Source: Heterobilharzia americana
Lineage: Eukaryota; Platyhelminthes; Trematoda; Strigeidida; Schistosomatidae
Direction: 5' to 3'
DNA: 64,000 bases
Assembly (NCBI GenBank): GCA_944470555.2
Contig: OX104129.1
Span: forward strand, 44,487,998-44,551,997
The notes under the pieces were generated by a model, which made no database searches, was not told the DNA's origin, and saw only the letters and a list, made by a program, of their open reading frames with translations. Shown here piece after piece: positions 50,130-61,159 of the stretch (position 1 is the first letter of the stretch; every line of letters begins with the position of its first letter). The position numbers and the translations under genes were made by a program.

Positions 50130-50640
50130 GTTCAGGGAACTATACAGTAGAATACAAGAAACGCCAGCTTGGTCCTGTTGAACTGTTTCCTGCGTTCAGA
50201 CCGAAATAACTGGATTTTAGTGGCTATATTGACCACACTGTTTGTGGAAATTCTTCTACACTCCTTGGGATCTGAATGGTGACATTTTTTATTTTGGCTG
50301 AAGCGGAACCGAAGACTGCCTAAGTTGCCAGTGCAAGGACGAGGCGTGCCACATTTAGTTAAGTTGCAACTATGGTTTACGCGCAACCTAGGCCAATCCA
50401 GACCAAGAAATTTCTCCATCGATACAGACGTCGATCTCAAGGGAACGTTGCTCACTAATTATACGACACGACGTTCAGTTCTTCAGGGTTTAGTTCGATT
50501 GGTCATTCCACAAGTGTTAAATATGCCAGCGGTCGCCATGGTTCGCGTTCCAAATAGGGATGTCCCTGCCGTTTACGCTGCCCCAGGATTCATATGGTAT
50601 TCGGCCCTCAATGGAAAGAAGGCTGCTTGAGAGGGACATA
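50130..50640. other. Overlapping open frames on both strands, unassigned
   Basis: A 101-codon plus-strand frame (50325-50630) and a 107-codon minus-strand frame (50455-50132) overlap. The minus frame contains KFLGLDWPRLR, which recalls the 'LGLDWL' end of Gypsy-type proteases, but no catalytic DTG precedes it. Neither is called a gene. Confidence 0.25.
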
Positions 50641-50644
50641 AACT

Positions 50645-50845
50645 TTAACACGCTTCATATGCTGAGAAGTGATGTCTTCTTGTTCGTATGACAACTAGTG
50701 GGATCTTCCGGCGTTTTCAATAGAACTTAGTGACCTCCCCACTGCACCATTCAGAACTCGTAAAATCTTGCAGATTTTTCAACATACATCAATGTAATGA
50801 TGTCTGTAAACTAGCTCCCGTCGTATTAAAATCCTAACGTAAGAA
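50645..50845 (+). repeat. Dispersed repeat R4, copy 1
   Basis: Same orientation and about 70 percent alike by eye to 60950-61155. Shared words include GTGACCTCCCC against ATGACCTCCAT, CGTAAAATCTTG, and ATGATGTCTGTAAACTAGC against TGATGCCTGTGAACTGGC. Non-coding. Family unknown to me. Confidence 0.6.
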
Positions 50846-50865
50846 TAGTTATTATCACACCATCG

Positions 50866-51960
50866 TTATTTTTCCCTTGGGTTCCTAATGTAACATAGGG
50901 CTTCAGTAGCACCTCTCTACTTCACCCTTTTCTCCGCAGTCTTTTGAACCTGGCTCCACCACTGCCCAGAAGCTTTCTTCCTCACACGATCTCCGTCACG
51001 TCAACCCCGCCTCGGATGCCCAACTTGTCGTTTCCCATCTGGCCTCCACTTGAGGGGTTGGTCTGGTGCGTGATGTCCCCAAACGGTCTTCTCAGTGTAT
51101 GCCCAATCCATCTCCACTTTCTTTTGCATAGTTGTTGAGTGATGGGCTCTTGATTGGTTCGTTGCCAGCCAGAGTGAGTTCCTTGTTGCTCATTCCCATT
51201 ATTCTGGCCATCTGATCTTCATTATTGAGTGACAGTAGGTGGTAGCTGTTGGTGTATGTCTGTAGTTTGTTGAAAGTGCTTTCCGTGACGCTCCAAGTCT
51301 CCCAAGCATCACATGGAAGCACTGGCCTGAAAATCCGGATCTTGTTCACACTTTATGCCGGGTACAGTGGATCACCATACTGGTTTCAGCTTGATGAAGG
51401 CCTGTTTTACTGTCTTTCCGATCCTGGCTTTAACGTCCTCATTTGTGCCGCCACCTGCAGTTGAAACGGTGCCGCCTATTCAGTTAGGTGAAAGAGACTA
51501 CTTCCTTTAGGTTTCTCCCGTTGATGCTTGTTGCTGTATTTAGTTGGCTGTGTTCTTCATCTCTGTTTTCTTTACGTTCACTTGAAGTACCGTCCTCGTT
51601 ACCTTTTCCTTCAACTTGTTTGTTTTCGTCTGTAGATCTTCCAGCTCGTGCGGCGGGACATTAGACACGAATCATTGGCGAAATCCAAATTTTCTATGTC
51701 ACTCTATCGGTGCGGCTGGTGAATGTCCCTCTTTGTTTTGCTCATGGTTTTTGTATGTTCCATTCCAGCAGACCACAAGCAAGAAGGTCATCGGTGGTAG
51801 CACGTAGGCTTTCCTTACTCCTGTCTTCACTTCAACGGCGTCACTGAGCTTTCTGTTATGAATCACCTGGCACATGTTGTCTTCATATAGCTGTTGAATG
51901 AGTTTGATAAATGTTTCTGGCATTAAAACCTTAGTGCTTAAGCAGCTACCCGCCAAATGA
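50866..51960 (-). mobile_element. RTE-like family A, 5'-truncated copy
   Basis: The minus strand starts in mid-RT near 51960 (AGSCLSTKVLMPETFIKLI). VIHNRKLSDAVEVKTGVR (motif B, damaged: KAYVLPP follows) comes next, with FANDS at 51682-51665 for motif C. Pieces of the C-terminal domain lie around 51350-51240 and 51120-50950. The 3' end GAAGCCCTATGTTACATTAG, then GAACCCAAGGG, is at 50913-50873. Stops and shifts throughout. Confidence 0.85.
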
Positions 51961-51964
51961 TAAA

Positions 51965-52935
51965 TGAACAAGACATCCTTCGGAAGGTACATTTAAGCAC
52001 AAGGGACGTTTCTGTGATACACAGTCAGGCCAAAATAAAGACAAACCCAAAATGAAGTTGTCCCTCTGGTGATAATGGCGGGATTTTACTCCTCAAGTCG
52101 ATGGTGTGAGGTCCGACGAGATTCAACATTGAAGCTGGCCTTCACAGTTTTATCTTGCTAATCCGAAAGCACATGGCCAAGCATCTAGGTGATCTGACAC
52201 GCTGCAGCGTTATGTTGCACCTCTCATAATCGATCCCCTAGCCAGCCAGTCAGAACGTGGGTACATTGCAAGTAGGAATAATTAGTAACTGGCTTCTGCG
52301 TTATTGCATCATTTTACCCGCTCTGCAATATTTTCGCCATGTATATTAACAGTGGCGCAGTTTAGCAATGAATAATGAAGAATGTCATGATTGTTGGGAG
52401 GTTTAATCGTGATAATAGTAATATATATCCCTGAACTTCCAGGCGCATATCATACTTACAAGCATGCTTCTCACACTTAGTTGTAAAAATTATTTGGCAA
52501 TGTTGTTCTTCGTCCCATGTGGTGGAAGTCTCCGGGTTGAAACAGGGCAGATGGCACGTCATATGCAAATTATGCATGTTAATTTTCGTGTTGATTTTTG
52601 GTGCTCACTCACACGCATGAATTTCGTAGGCAGACGTGGAAGTCGTGTTTTTAATGAATGTGCAAAAAGCAACATCCAAAGGGGAAGGGAAAGCAATCCA
52701 CTGAAGTAATTCTCCAAGAAATGTTCCTACGTCAATTCCCCAGTGGGCTTTCATTTGATCGTAGAAATAATACCTATTCCTGAATCGGCCTCCTGGGGAT
52801 CAGTCATTAGATGCTGTTCCCGCCATCCACTTGCCTGTGTAACAAACTAGTCGACTGTGATCCTTTTGTCAGTTACCATACTGAAGACACACTTCCCTGG
52901 TGAGATACCTATCCCAGAGAATGCAAACACTAACA
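51965..52935. other. No recognised feature
   Basis: No family resemblance in the short frames; part may be 5' non-coding sequence of the element that follows. Confidence 0.4.
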
Positions 52936-52992
52936 TATTAACGGGGTGCAGTAAGGCGAAAAGATCTCAAACGGACAGCTTGAACAAGAAAA

Positions 52993-53748
52993 ATGAATGC
53001 TTCACAGATCTTTTCGAAACACGGTCTCAAAACTCCTTTTGTAGGCATAGCTGACTTTGTCACGGATCTCAGTAACTTAATAACTTCCAATGAGGTCAAA
53101 ATTACTGAGCTTAATACAGTGCTAACTGAAGTACGCACTGCACTGGACCAGCTCACACCCATTACTTATCTTTTTGGTCCTCACAAAGATACAGGCAGTG
53201 AGGAAGTACGAAAGGCTGAAACTCTGGTCGATTTCATCACCTCAGAGGTGGTGCGACGAGCTGCATCACTACAAAAAGCCATCGTCCACAATGTTCCGGA
53301 AAGCATATCACCAAAACGGGCCGAAGCTATGATCTTAGATGTCTGTAGTGTGTCACAGGTTACTTGTGACTGTAAAAGGATTGGAAAGACCGACTTACAA
53401 CTCACATGCCCTATCTTGTCCCAGTTTACAACATCCATCGATTACTGGCAATTCGTTTCGATGGGCAATAGTGTCCAGTTCAAAAATACGTTCGGACATA
53501 TTGAGATAGCTCGTGATCGAACCTCGCTTCGAAGGAAAAATGCAAAACCCCAGATAGTACTCAACAACAATGTATCCACTGCGAAACAAGCAGGTGGTCC
53601 GTCCAAAGATAAAGTTCCTGTCCAACATTGTCTTGGTAAAATACCTGACTCTAAAAGCCCTACACCGCGTACCATCAGGTGTCAAAAGCTAGGTAAGATG
53701 GTATCAGCTGGCCAACACCGTCGGGTTGTAGATCCAGAACTCACGTGA
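52993..53748 (+). CDS. ORF1-like protein of CR1-like element 1
   Basis: 251 codons, uninterrupted. Residues about 15-55 (DFVTDLSNLITSNEVKITEL, NTVLTEVRTALDQL) have the heptad-like spacing of a coiled coil. ASLQKAIVHNVPESISPKRA and MILDVCSVSQVTCDCKRIGK, further on, resemble the RNA-binding middle domain of LINE ORF1 proteins, in which a short 'V.N(V/I)PE' strand is followed by a helix and a second strand. The C terminus is basic (RRKNAK, PRTIRCQKLGK). The likely role was nucleic-acid binding and particle formation for retrotransposition. The frame is unusually intact beside the broken RT. Start taken at the first ATG; true N terminus uncertain. Confidence 0.6.
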   Translation: MNASQIFSKHGLKTPFVGIADFVTDLSNLITSNEVKITELNTVLTEVRTALDQLTPITYLFGPHKDTGSEEVRKAETLVDFITSEVVRRAASLQKAIVHNVPESISPKRAEAMILDVCSVSQVTCDCKRIGKTDLQLTCPILSQFTTSIDYWQFVSMGNSVQFKNTFGHIEIARDRTSLRRKNAKPQIVLNNNVSTAKQAGGPSKDKVPVQHCLGKIPDSKSPTPRTIRCQKLGKMVSAGQHRRVVDPELT

Positions 53749-54479
53749 GTACAGCACTCCGCCAGTGCGCACGCCACTTAAGAAGAAAAAACTTCATGTA
53801 CCTACCAACAGTGACCCACCAACACCCTTTCTGCAGACCTAGGCTCATCCCCATCTAACTGAACAAGACGCTAGTTCAGGTGTCGTAGCAACTAAAGGAC
53901 ACAAAGAAATACAAACAATAACAAACCCTCTGTACCAAAACAGACTGCTTCCTTTTGAAATAGTAGCTTTGAGAGGCCTAAAACCAGCAGAATGAACTCA
54001 CCTGCCATGCTAAATGAAAACAGGAATGCGAATAAAACCAGTGCGACCCCGAAAGTGGCAACCTCCACCAGCCACATTCGATACAGGCCGGACGGCAGAA
54101 ACACGTACCCGGGGAATGGTCGGAAGAAATTTCCCCTCAAAAACACAACCCAGGACCCGAAATCTAATGACGATAGGCATAATAACGCGACGCGTCGATG
54201 TTGGCCTGTAACACTGCGTACAACCCACAGATGAGCCATCTTTGGTCTCAAAATTACTACATCCCTGACACACAAGTGTTCGGCCTGGTTTTTTCCACTA
54301 CCCGCCTCTCCTATAGCCGAACCCACATGCTGCCTCCATGATTAGCCCAAAAGTTAGGAACAGTACTAACCAGAAACTACAAGTATGCCAAATGGGACGA
54401 ACTACAATCGTTTCTGTGCTGTCTAGATTGGAGCTCCTACCCTACCAACAGTTCAGCCAAAGAACTCTGATCTATTTTA

Positions 54480-56087
54480 TGAATATATAGACACAGATCA
54501 AGACCATATTGCTCCACCGTCCCAAAGAGAAATTAAGAAAAACAGAGTTGACTATACACCTACGAAAGTACGAAACCGCATACGAAACCATGCCAGAGAG
54601 TATCACAAGTCGAATGACTTTTCATCGCTTGTCACACTCAAAGACACAAACGACACATTCAAGGTAGAAAGAACACTAGAAGCAGTCGAACAAGAATGCA
54701 TCCAATGCAGCAAAAGTGGTGGTAGGGGAGCACTAGTGGGACTGACGAAAACCCGGATATGCATCTCCAGAAATAGTACCCCTAGTTTATTTATCGACAA
54801 CAGCATCCCCTATGACGACCCACTACAAATCAGCGAGCTGTTCAGTTACCAGGTTGCTAGCTGCTTTAGGCAGGAGGACGAAATTAAAGTCATTGGTGCA
54901 CCTTCAGCATCAACTCACTCGATAAGTACTGTGCTCTTCACTAAACAAAACATTCCTCTGGCTATAGCATCGCTGCGAACCTCATACAGTGTGGGACTTG
55001 GTGGAATTCCAACCATCTTTTTAAAAAAAGGTAGCGAAGATATACCGCTGATTCTCTTGAAGCTCTTTAATACGTCCCTCTCCAGTGGCGATTACCCTGA
55101 GAACTGGAAACTATCATACATATATCCCAAGCATCAATGTGGACCAACATCTAATACAGAAAACCACCGACCTATAAACATCACTTCAGTAGTGTCCAGG
55201 ACTATGGAAAAGATGGTTGTGAAAGAAGTTGTCGACTACATGACGGCAAACCAATTACTCTCACCAGCACAACATGGATTCTTGAAAGGCCGGTCATGTG
55301 ACACCAGCTATCTTGACTATCTAGACAACGTCACAAGCAAGCGTGACCAAGGCCTACTTGTAACTACCCTTTTCTTAGACTTCAAGCAAGCATTCGATAA
55401 GGTGCCTCACAAACGCCTGGTCACTAAGATGCAGTCATATAGTTCCCAAGACCCGTTACTGTCCTGGTTTAGAACATCTTTAGAGGGTCGCTTCCAAATG
55501 GTAAAATTCAGTAATTGCTACTCCTCCCCTAGACTTATGCAAAGTGGTGTCGTCCAGGGTAGTGTGCTTGGACCGATACTTTTCCTAATCTATGTAAACG
55601 ATATCTGAAGTGTTATCCAAAATGGCACACCCTACCCTTTCGCAGACGACTTGAAGATAGTCTTTAGCTTTTCTCCTGCAGCACTAACACGGGGTTTCTC
55701 CCTCCAAACCCAAATAAAAGTGGCATCCTCCACTTCAATAAATCCCACCCAGAAGTAACACTACACTTGGGTGACATCGCACTGCAGACATACAACACTG
55801 TGAAAGACTTCGGAATCACTAATCCCAGAAGTTTGACTTTTGTGGGGTATGCAGATTCAATAGTTTCCAAAAGCAGAAGACTCATGGGTCTTCTACACAG
55901 AAACATACACCTGAGGCAAAACTTATGCTGTACAAGGTTATGGTTGTTGTACGGTTATCTATGCTTACATGAAAGTATCGTACAGAATTCGAGTGCAGAA
56001 CATTCAATAAAACTTTACTCGGCACCTACTAATACAAAGCAAGGGACTTGCATAAGAAGCAAGATGCGAAAACCAGAACCAGAATGA
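54480..56087 (+). pseudogene. Reverse transcriptase of CR1-like element 1 (one stop before motif C)
   Basis: From RNHAREYHKSNDF near 54585 the frame is open to a TGA at 55606-55608. It includes ENWKLSYIYPKHQCG, ENHRPINITSVVSRTMEK, AQHGFLKGRSC, FLDFKQAFDKVPHKRL (motif A) and SGVVQGSVLGPILFLIYVND (motif B). The same frame then continues as PYPFADDLKIVFSF near 55640-55680, with motif C intact. The palm is therefore split only by this stop, but a frame change follows near 55740. The C-terminal part (DFGITNPRSLTFVGYADSIV) is in another frame. The protein would lack motif C and the thumb. Confidence 0.85.
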
Positions 56088-56454
56088 CTCTGGCTGAGAC
56101 ACCTGAAGCTCAACCTAACGTTTCTTTTTCGCCTTTTATTTGGAGACTCTAAGATGAAATGTGCCATCACTTTTAAATCAACACAGGCATTTAATCTGCG
56201 TAATAGCGAGTACATCATCCTGATAAACAAGTGTCGCTCAAAACGTCAATGTAGGTTTTCACAACGCAATGCAGTATGCTGTGGAACAAACTTCCCGCTC
56301 CTGTACGAGCACGTCGATCTCTCGGCCAGTTTCAACGGTTACCCGGTGAATTCCTCCTATCTAACGAATCTCATCAGTTTGTTGACGGCCAAACCACAAA
56401 AGGTAATACCACGTACAACGGTGCTACTGGTACCTAGACTCAAGGGAGACTAAC

Positions 56455-57675
56455 AGCAATGGCAAAAGCACACAGTGCTGAAGACCGAAGGCACCAGTTA
56501 AGTAAAAATCTAATTTCTTTGAAAAAAATGACCAAGAGTGAAGAGGAGGCGGGGTGCGATACGATTTGCAACAGTGGACCCAGTAGCTACTCTAATGTAA
56601 CCTACATTTCTTCATAACTTAACTGATCTCACAACGTAACACCTATTTCTCGGAAGTCGTCCCTTAAAATAACCTCTCCACTCAGGATTGATAAAAGGAC
56701 TGCCTGTCGGTGCATTTTTATATCATGTAACATGTGTTATTATTTGCCCTTCCTTATCGGTACTTACATGTAAGTACTTTGCACCACCATATTGTTTCTG
56801 TAGCCTCGATATGATAATACTCGACAAGCAACACCATGATTATTCCTGCCCCATGACTAGATAAAGGGTAGTTACCACCTTAGAAAAAACCATGAATTTC
56901 ACCTAAATGTTTATAACTTCATCAAACGTTTGTGCGCAGGTATATAACAAGTGAATACTTAGTCCAAAATCCTCAAGTTTCTCTATTTCGTGGTGACATC
57001 TTCGGCTTCAGACTAATTTTCATTACCGTCGTGCGCACTCTCATCTTCTTCCACCTAAGCTTACCTCTAAATAGTTGGTTCTAGATACTTCTTCAAGTGG
57101 GTTTTGTAGTCAGTACAAAGAACTCACCTAGATGTATCATGGTTGATCTAGTCCTGCGTATTTTTGTGCTCCTGTTTTGAATTTCGCCTGCTGCTCGCTT
57201 TTGTTATTCACTTTTTGGGTTTACCTAACCAGTCCCGCATTCAAATGGAATCCCAGAGATCGCATTTGTCAGCGCGCGCCTTGCCATCGAAACTTCATGA
57301 CGAACGCACACACCCCAAAGTCATGACTGTGATACGGCCCCAATTTCAAGAATATTAGAAGATTCAAACAATAACCGAATTATTCCTAATTTCGAACTGC
57401 GCCCGCTTCAACACACGTCTTATATGCCATGAATAACGGTATTGAATGTACAGCTTAACACTACATAATAGTCATTCCTCATTACCAAAATGATCGAACC
57501 TGTAAACTGGTTTGTATTCATGTAACCTATGTTGCATGAAATATATGTATATATAGCGAAACCTGGAGTAAAGTATATGCCGAACGGCGCCACCTTCCCT
57601 TATATTTACCAGTGATAGGAACAAGCAGAACACCTACCTAGCTTGGAACGGGGTAGGGAAAACTGCGATATATAT
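56455..57675. other. No recognised gene; between two CR1-like elements
   Basis: Possibly the 5' non-coding part or ORF1 remnant of the second element. A 64-codon frame at 57164-57358 is unassigned. Confidence 0.4.
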
Positions 57676-57692
57676 TATTCTCCCAATATCCC

Positions 57693-58256
57693 TTGTATCT
57701 AACAGTATTACTCATAAACGCGAGATCCACAGTAAGTAAAGTATCAGCCCCTCGAACCCTAAAAATCCCGAAACAACCGACGCTGGTTCTGATAATAGAG
57801 ACCCGGCTAACTCCAGATACATCAGATGCTCACTCTACAATCGATGGATACGGAGTATACGGACAGGGCGGAGCCCACAAAAGAGGAGGCAGATGTCTTA
57901 TCTATGCGTCAGGCATTATTATTGCTGACAGGTACTCAAATCCTGAACTAGATAAAACTCCTGAATGTGCATGGATAGGCACAACCATCGGTGAACGCAA
58001 GCTCCTTACCGGATGTTTGTATAGGGCAGCAAACACTTCCACAGCAGTTGATGAGACCATCTGCGAGACATTCGAGCACGCTGCCACTCTAAACTTTGAG
58101 TCTAAGATAATCTACGGTGACCTTAACCTCCCTAGAGTAGACTGGAAAATATGCACGGGTCCCACAAACCACAGCAAACTCCTAGCAGCCATTGACACAG
58201 GCGGTTGGTACCAGTATGCACACTCCCCACGCAAAACAATAACACCCTTGACCTGA
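57693..58256 (+). pseudogene. Endonuclease domain of CR1-like element 2
   Basis: 187 codons. TVLLINARSTVSK is the first EEP block (Asn kept). VLIIETRLTPDTSDAHSTID is the block with the metal-binding Glu. DGYGVYGQGGAHKRGGRCLIYA and IIYGDLNLPRVDW follow, the latter being the G-D-x-N block with Asp and Asn both kept. The frame ends after SPRKTITPLT, before the final SDH block, so the catalytic His is lost from this frame. Its role was target-DNA nicking during retrotransposition. Confidence 0.85.
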
Positions 58257-58735
58257 TACTTTGTCACAACATTGAGCCACCGTCCGTACAAACAGCAACC
58301 ATAGCATACTGCTTTGCACTCCACCACTTCTAGCAGCTCGCTAGGGTGCACACGAAGTGACACTGAAATGCTACCTATACAAGGACATCAAGAATGCCTA
58401 CTTGGAGCTCCTCCAGACACTTATACGATGCTCCAGTTGGGAAGACTTCTTCACTAGCGGTAATCTGTCCCAAACCCTTGACGAATTTTACAAGATTATT
58501 AGTTCCGCCCAGGAAACGATTGCGCCCACTAAGCTCGGCCTGAAAACAACTTTACATATGGATAAACAACTTGACGCAAACTGCTAAGACGAAGAAAATA
58601 GTACTTTGTTTTGAAAGAATTTCGTATACTGAATCAGATACACACAACATTCCTTTCGCTTCAAGAAAGACACCGAATGAGAGCGCTGGTTGAAAAGCTT
58701 AGGGTCTTTGACAGTTTGTCCAAAACACAAAACCT

Positions 58736-60104
58736 TTGCAGCATCCTATGAAAGCGAAAAAATACAAAAGACTTTTAATAAACTATCTAGGGCATAAAGG
58801 TGTAGGTTACAATGATCCACAGGTGATTTGTGAACTTCTCACTGAGTGGTTTCTCAATAGTACTGACATGCCCCTAGCTCCGGACATCGAAATAACCAGT
58901 ACAAGCAGTAGTGCTATAGGTAGCATGGAACTCAGCGTGAGTAACAATAACGATGCGATCGAAACCCTAAAAGCAAATGTTAGCTGCGGGAAAGACGAGA
59001 CATAGTCAGTAACTTATAGAAAGACTGGTACGGATATGGCAGTTTTACTGCTCAAAATATTTACCCTCTCGTTAGATTCCGGGACATATGCTGACAAGTG
59101 GAAAACTACTTATGTACTGCCAAAACAGAAGTCAGGGGCCAAGACTAGCCTTAGCAATTACAGACCTATTAACATAACCCCGGTCATCGCAAGGATTATG
59201 GAAAAGGTGATTGGAAATCAAATGTCCGATTACCTGCTGAAATCTAACCACATCGACTCGTCGCAGTTTGGTTTTCTGAAAAGAAGATCTTGTACTGCAA
59301 ACCTGTTTGACTTTTTTAACGAGATCACCAGCAAAAGGGATCAGAAAAGGGTAGTGATAATACTTCACTTCGACATCACCAAAGCCTTCAACAGAGTCCC
59401 ACACAACTGGCTCATCAATAGGCTAAGATCCCTTGGGATCTGTAATCCACTTTTAGACTGGTTAAAATCCTTTCTTCGCAACAATTACCAGATAACAGAA
59501 GTTGGCTCAACTATCTCAAAGCCTAAATCAATAACCAGTGGAGTTGTCCGGGGCAGCGTCCTGCGTCCACTTCCCTTCATAACATACATCAGTAGTATAT
59601 GTGAGTGTTTCAAGGTAGGCAAGCCATTCTTACATCCGGATGACCTGAAGGTGGTATACACATGTCTTAGCAGTGACTTAACCCTGATCATTAGTACTAT
59701 GCAAGAGGAACTAAGATATGTAAGCGAATGGTGCAGCATCTGGCGACTCGGATTCAGCACAAAAACGTGGCTGGATATGCATAAGTGACTATGGGCTAGA
59801 GCTAAACTTAATGATAGTCGGGCATTCACTCCCAAAACTGAAGTCCATACAAGACTTAGGGCTCCGATATTCTCACAACCTAACCTTCTGTGAGCACGTA
59901 CTCACACAGTTGTCGAAATCACGTAAACTGGTGGGTTTCTTATTACGGAACTTCTGCAGCACCGAATCAAGAGTTATCCTGTATAAAACATGTGTCCGGT
60001 CACTGCTTGAATATTGTTCATTTGTATACAGCAGTATAAGGGATGAGGAGGTTACACCTGCTTTTGTTGTTTTTCTACCAAAGTTTCAGACAGTTGCAGC
60101 ATGA
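58736..60104 (+). pseudogene. Reverse transcriptase of CR1-like element 2 (altered motifs)
   Basis: YADKWKTTYVLPKQKSGAKT and NYRPINITPVIARIMEKVI are followed by SQFGFLKRRSC. Motif A is FDITKAFNRVPH, with the first Asp kept. Motif B reads VVRGSVLRPLP, Gln to Arg in the usual 'V.QG'. Motif C reads HPDDLKVVY, where F/Y-A-D-D is expected. The frame ends at 59788. Another (59811-60104) has DLGLRYSHNLTFCEHV and LYKTCVRSLLEYCSFVY of the C-terminal domain. A stop also splits 58736-59005 from 59036. Not functional. Confidence 0.85.
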
Positions 60105-60949
60105 AGATATCATTAGACTATGAAGAAACTAAACTATGATGAAAACTTACCGAATGATCTGGAAATCTGAACGCTAAACGATCGAAGGGTTCAACCCAGA
60201 TCCTCGAATACCAACATCGTCAAGATAACATTCAATGATGACAACGGGACACAAATGAAGAATATACGTCACCAATTCTAAACATGCCACTTCTTTTCGA
60301 AGTAATGAAACGATGCTCCCACGGAAATTACTGTCCAGTGAGCAAGAATTACCAATCCCATTCACTTATTTTACCCTCTCACCATACGAACATACACCAA
60401 TCCTCGAATTACTCATATTTCTGGGCGGTCATAATGGCATCAAAAATCTGTACAGACAGCAAAATCCAGGAGACCAACTCACTTATTAACTTCAAAGTGG
60501 ACATATTCACAACGGTGATGCGCAACTGACCTCTCTAGTACTTCATCAAACAGTGAATATACAGTCTTGACAATACTGTATGCCTTAAAGTGAGCAGTAT
60601 GGAAAACTCATTGCCATTGGTCCGCAGTTCTTTTCTTATGTTTATTCCTTTGCACCACAATATTTAATTCTAATGGCGTAAATCCATATTTCTGTGAATG
60701 GTAACACTTGAATGGATATTCAGTTGGATTACATGATTATGTGGAAACTTACAGGTTCTCAGCGTCGTCGGTGTGGGTTCTTCTGGTACCCGAAGCTATA
60801 GACATAAGAATTTATGGTAAACTAGATGTTTATATAGCCTAACGGGGCATCGCGAAGAATCAAACAAGTCGACTGCTTGTAACGGAAATTTAGAATTTCG
60901 CGCGACCTTGATGCTACTGATGGTTAAAAAAGGTGTGACTGAAAACAAT

Positions 60950-61155
60950 CCAAACTTCACCACTCCGTATACGCTGAAAAGTTGTATTTTCTTATTCATT
61001 CCATGACTTGTGTAATCTTCTGATGTTTTTGACAAATTTAATGACCTCCATTCCGTACCACTTAGATCCCGTAAAATCTTGTGAATTCTGCAACGTATAT
61101 GAATGTGATGATGCCTGTGAACTGGCTTCTCTCATGCTAAATTACCAGTATGAGA
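60950..61155 (+). repeat. Dispersed repeat R4, copy 2
   Basis: Homologous to 50645-50845 and in the same orientation. Followed by ATTTATTTATTT, which could be a tail. Confidence 0.6.
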
Positions 61156-61159
61156 ATAA

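Larger units (their letters stand above)
52940..56453 (+). mobile_element. CR1-like retrotransposon 1 (ORF1 + RT, EN missing)
   Basis: Holds an ORF1 (52993-53748), a Pro/Arg-rich stretch without endonuclease motifs (53750-54380), the pre-RT linker and RT (54480-55730), and a C-terminal part in broken frames (55767-56450). The end shows FSQRNAV and SFNGYPVN near 56260-56350. The neighbouring element at 57680-60530 keeps an EN at the same relative place, so loss of EN by deletion is likely. Boundaries are approximate; no target duplication was identified. Confidence 0.8.
57680..60530 (+). mobile_element. CR1-like retrotransposon 2 (EN + RT)
   Basis: Contains EN (57693-58256), a linker in two frames (58357-58740), RT (58736-59788) and C-terminal region (59811-60530). 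It is related to, but clearly different from, element 1 (for example NYRPINITPVIARIMEKVI against NHRPINITSVVSRTMEKMV). ORF1 is not found. Decayed. Confidence 0.85.

Noticed and set aside
50132..50455. Gypsy-type protease (LGLDW motif)
   Set aside because: No DTG/DSG catalytic triad upstream, no RT or integrase nearby, no LTRs; one five-residue word is not enough.
54010..54273. A minus-strand zinc-finger-like protein (two CxxC pairs)
   Set aside because: It lies antisense to a CR1-like element, and the cysteine spacing fits no finger family well enough.
53892..54326. A 144-codon minus-strand membrane-like protein
   Set aside because: Its hydrophobic run is the complement of the polar plus-strand LINE sequence; no start context or splice partners.
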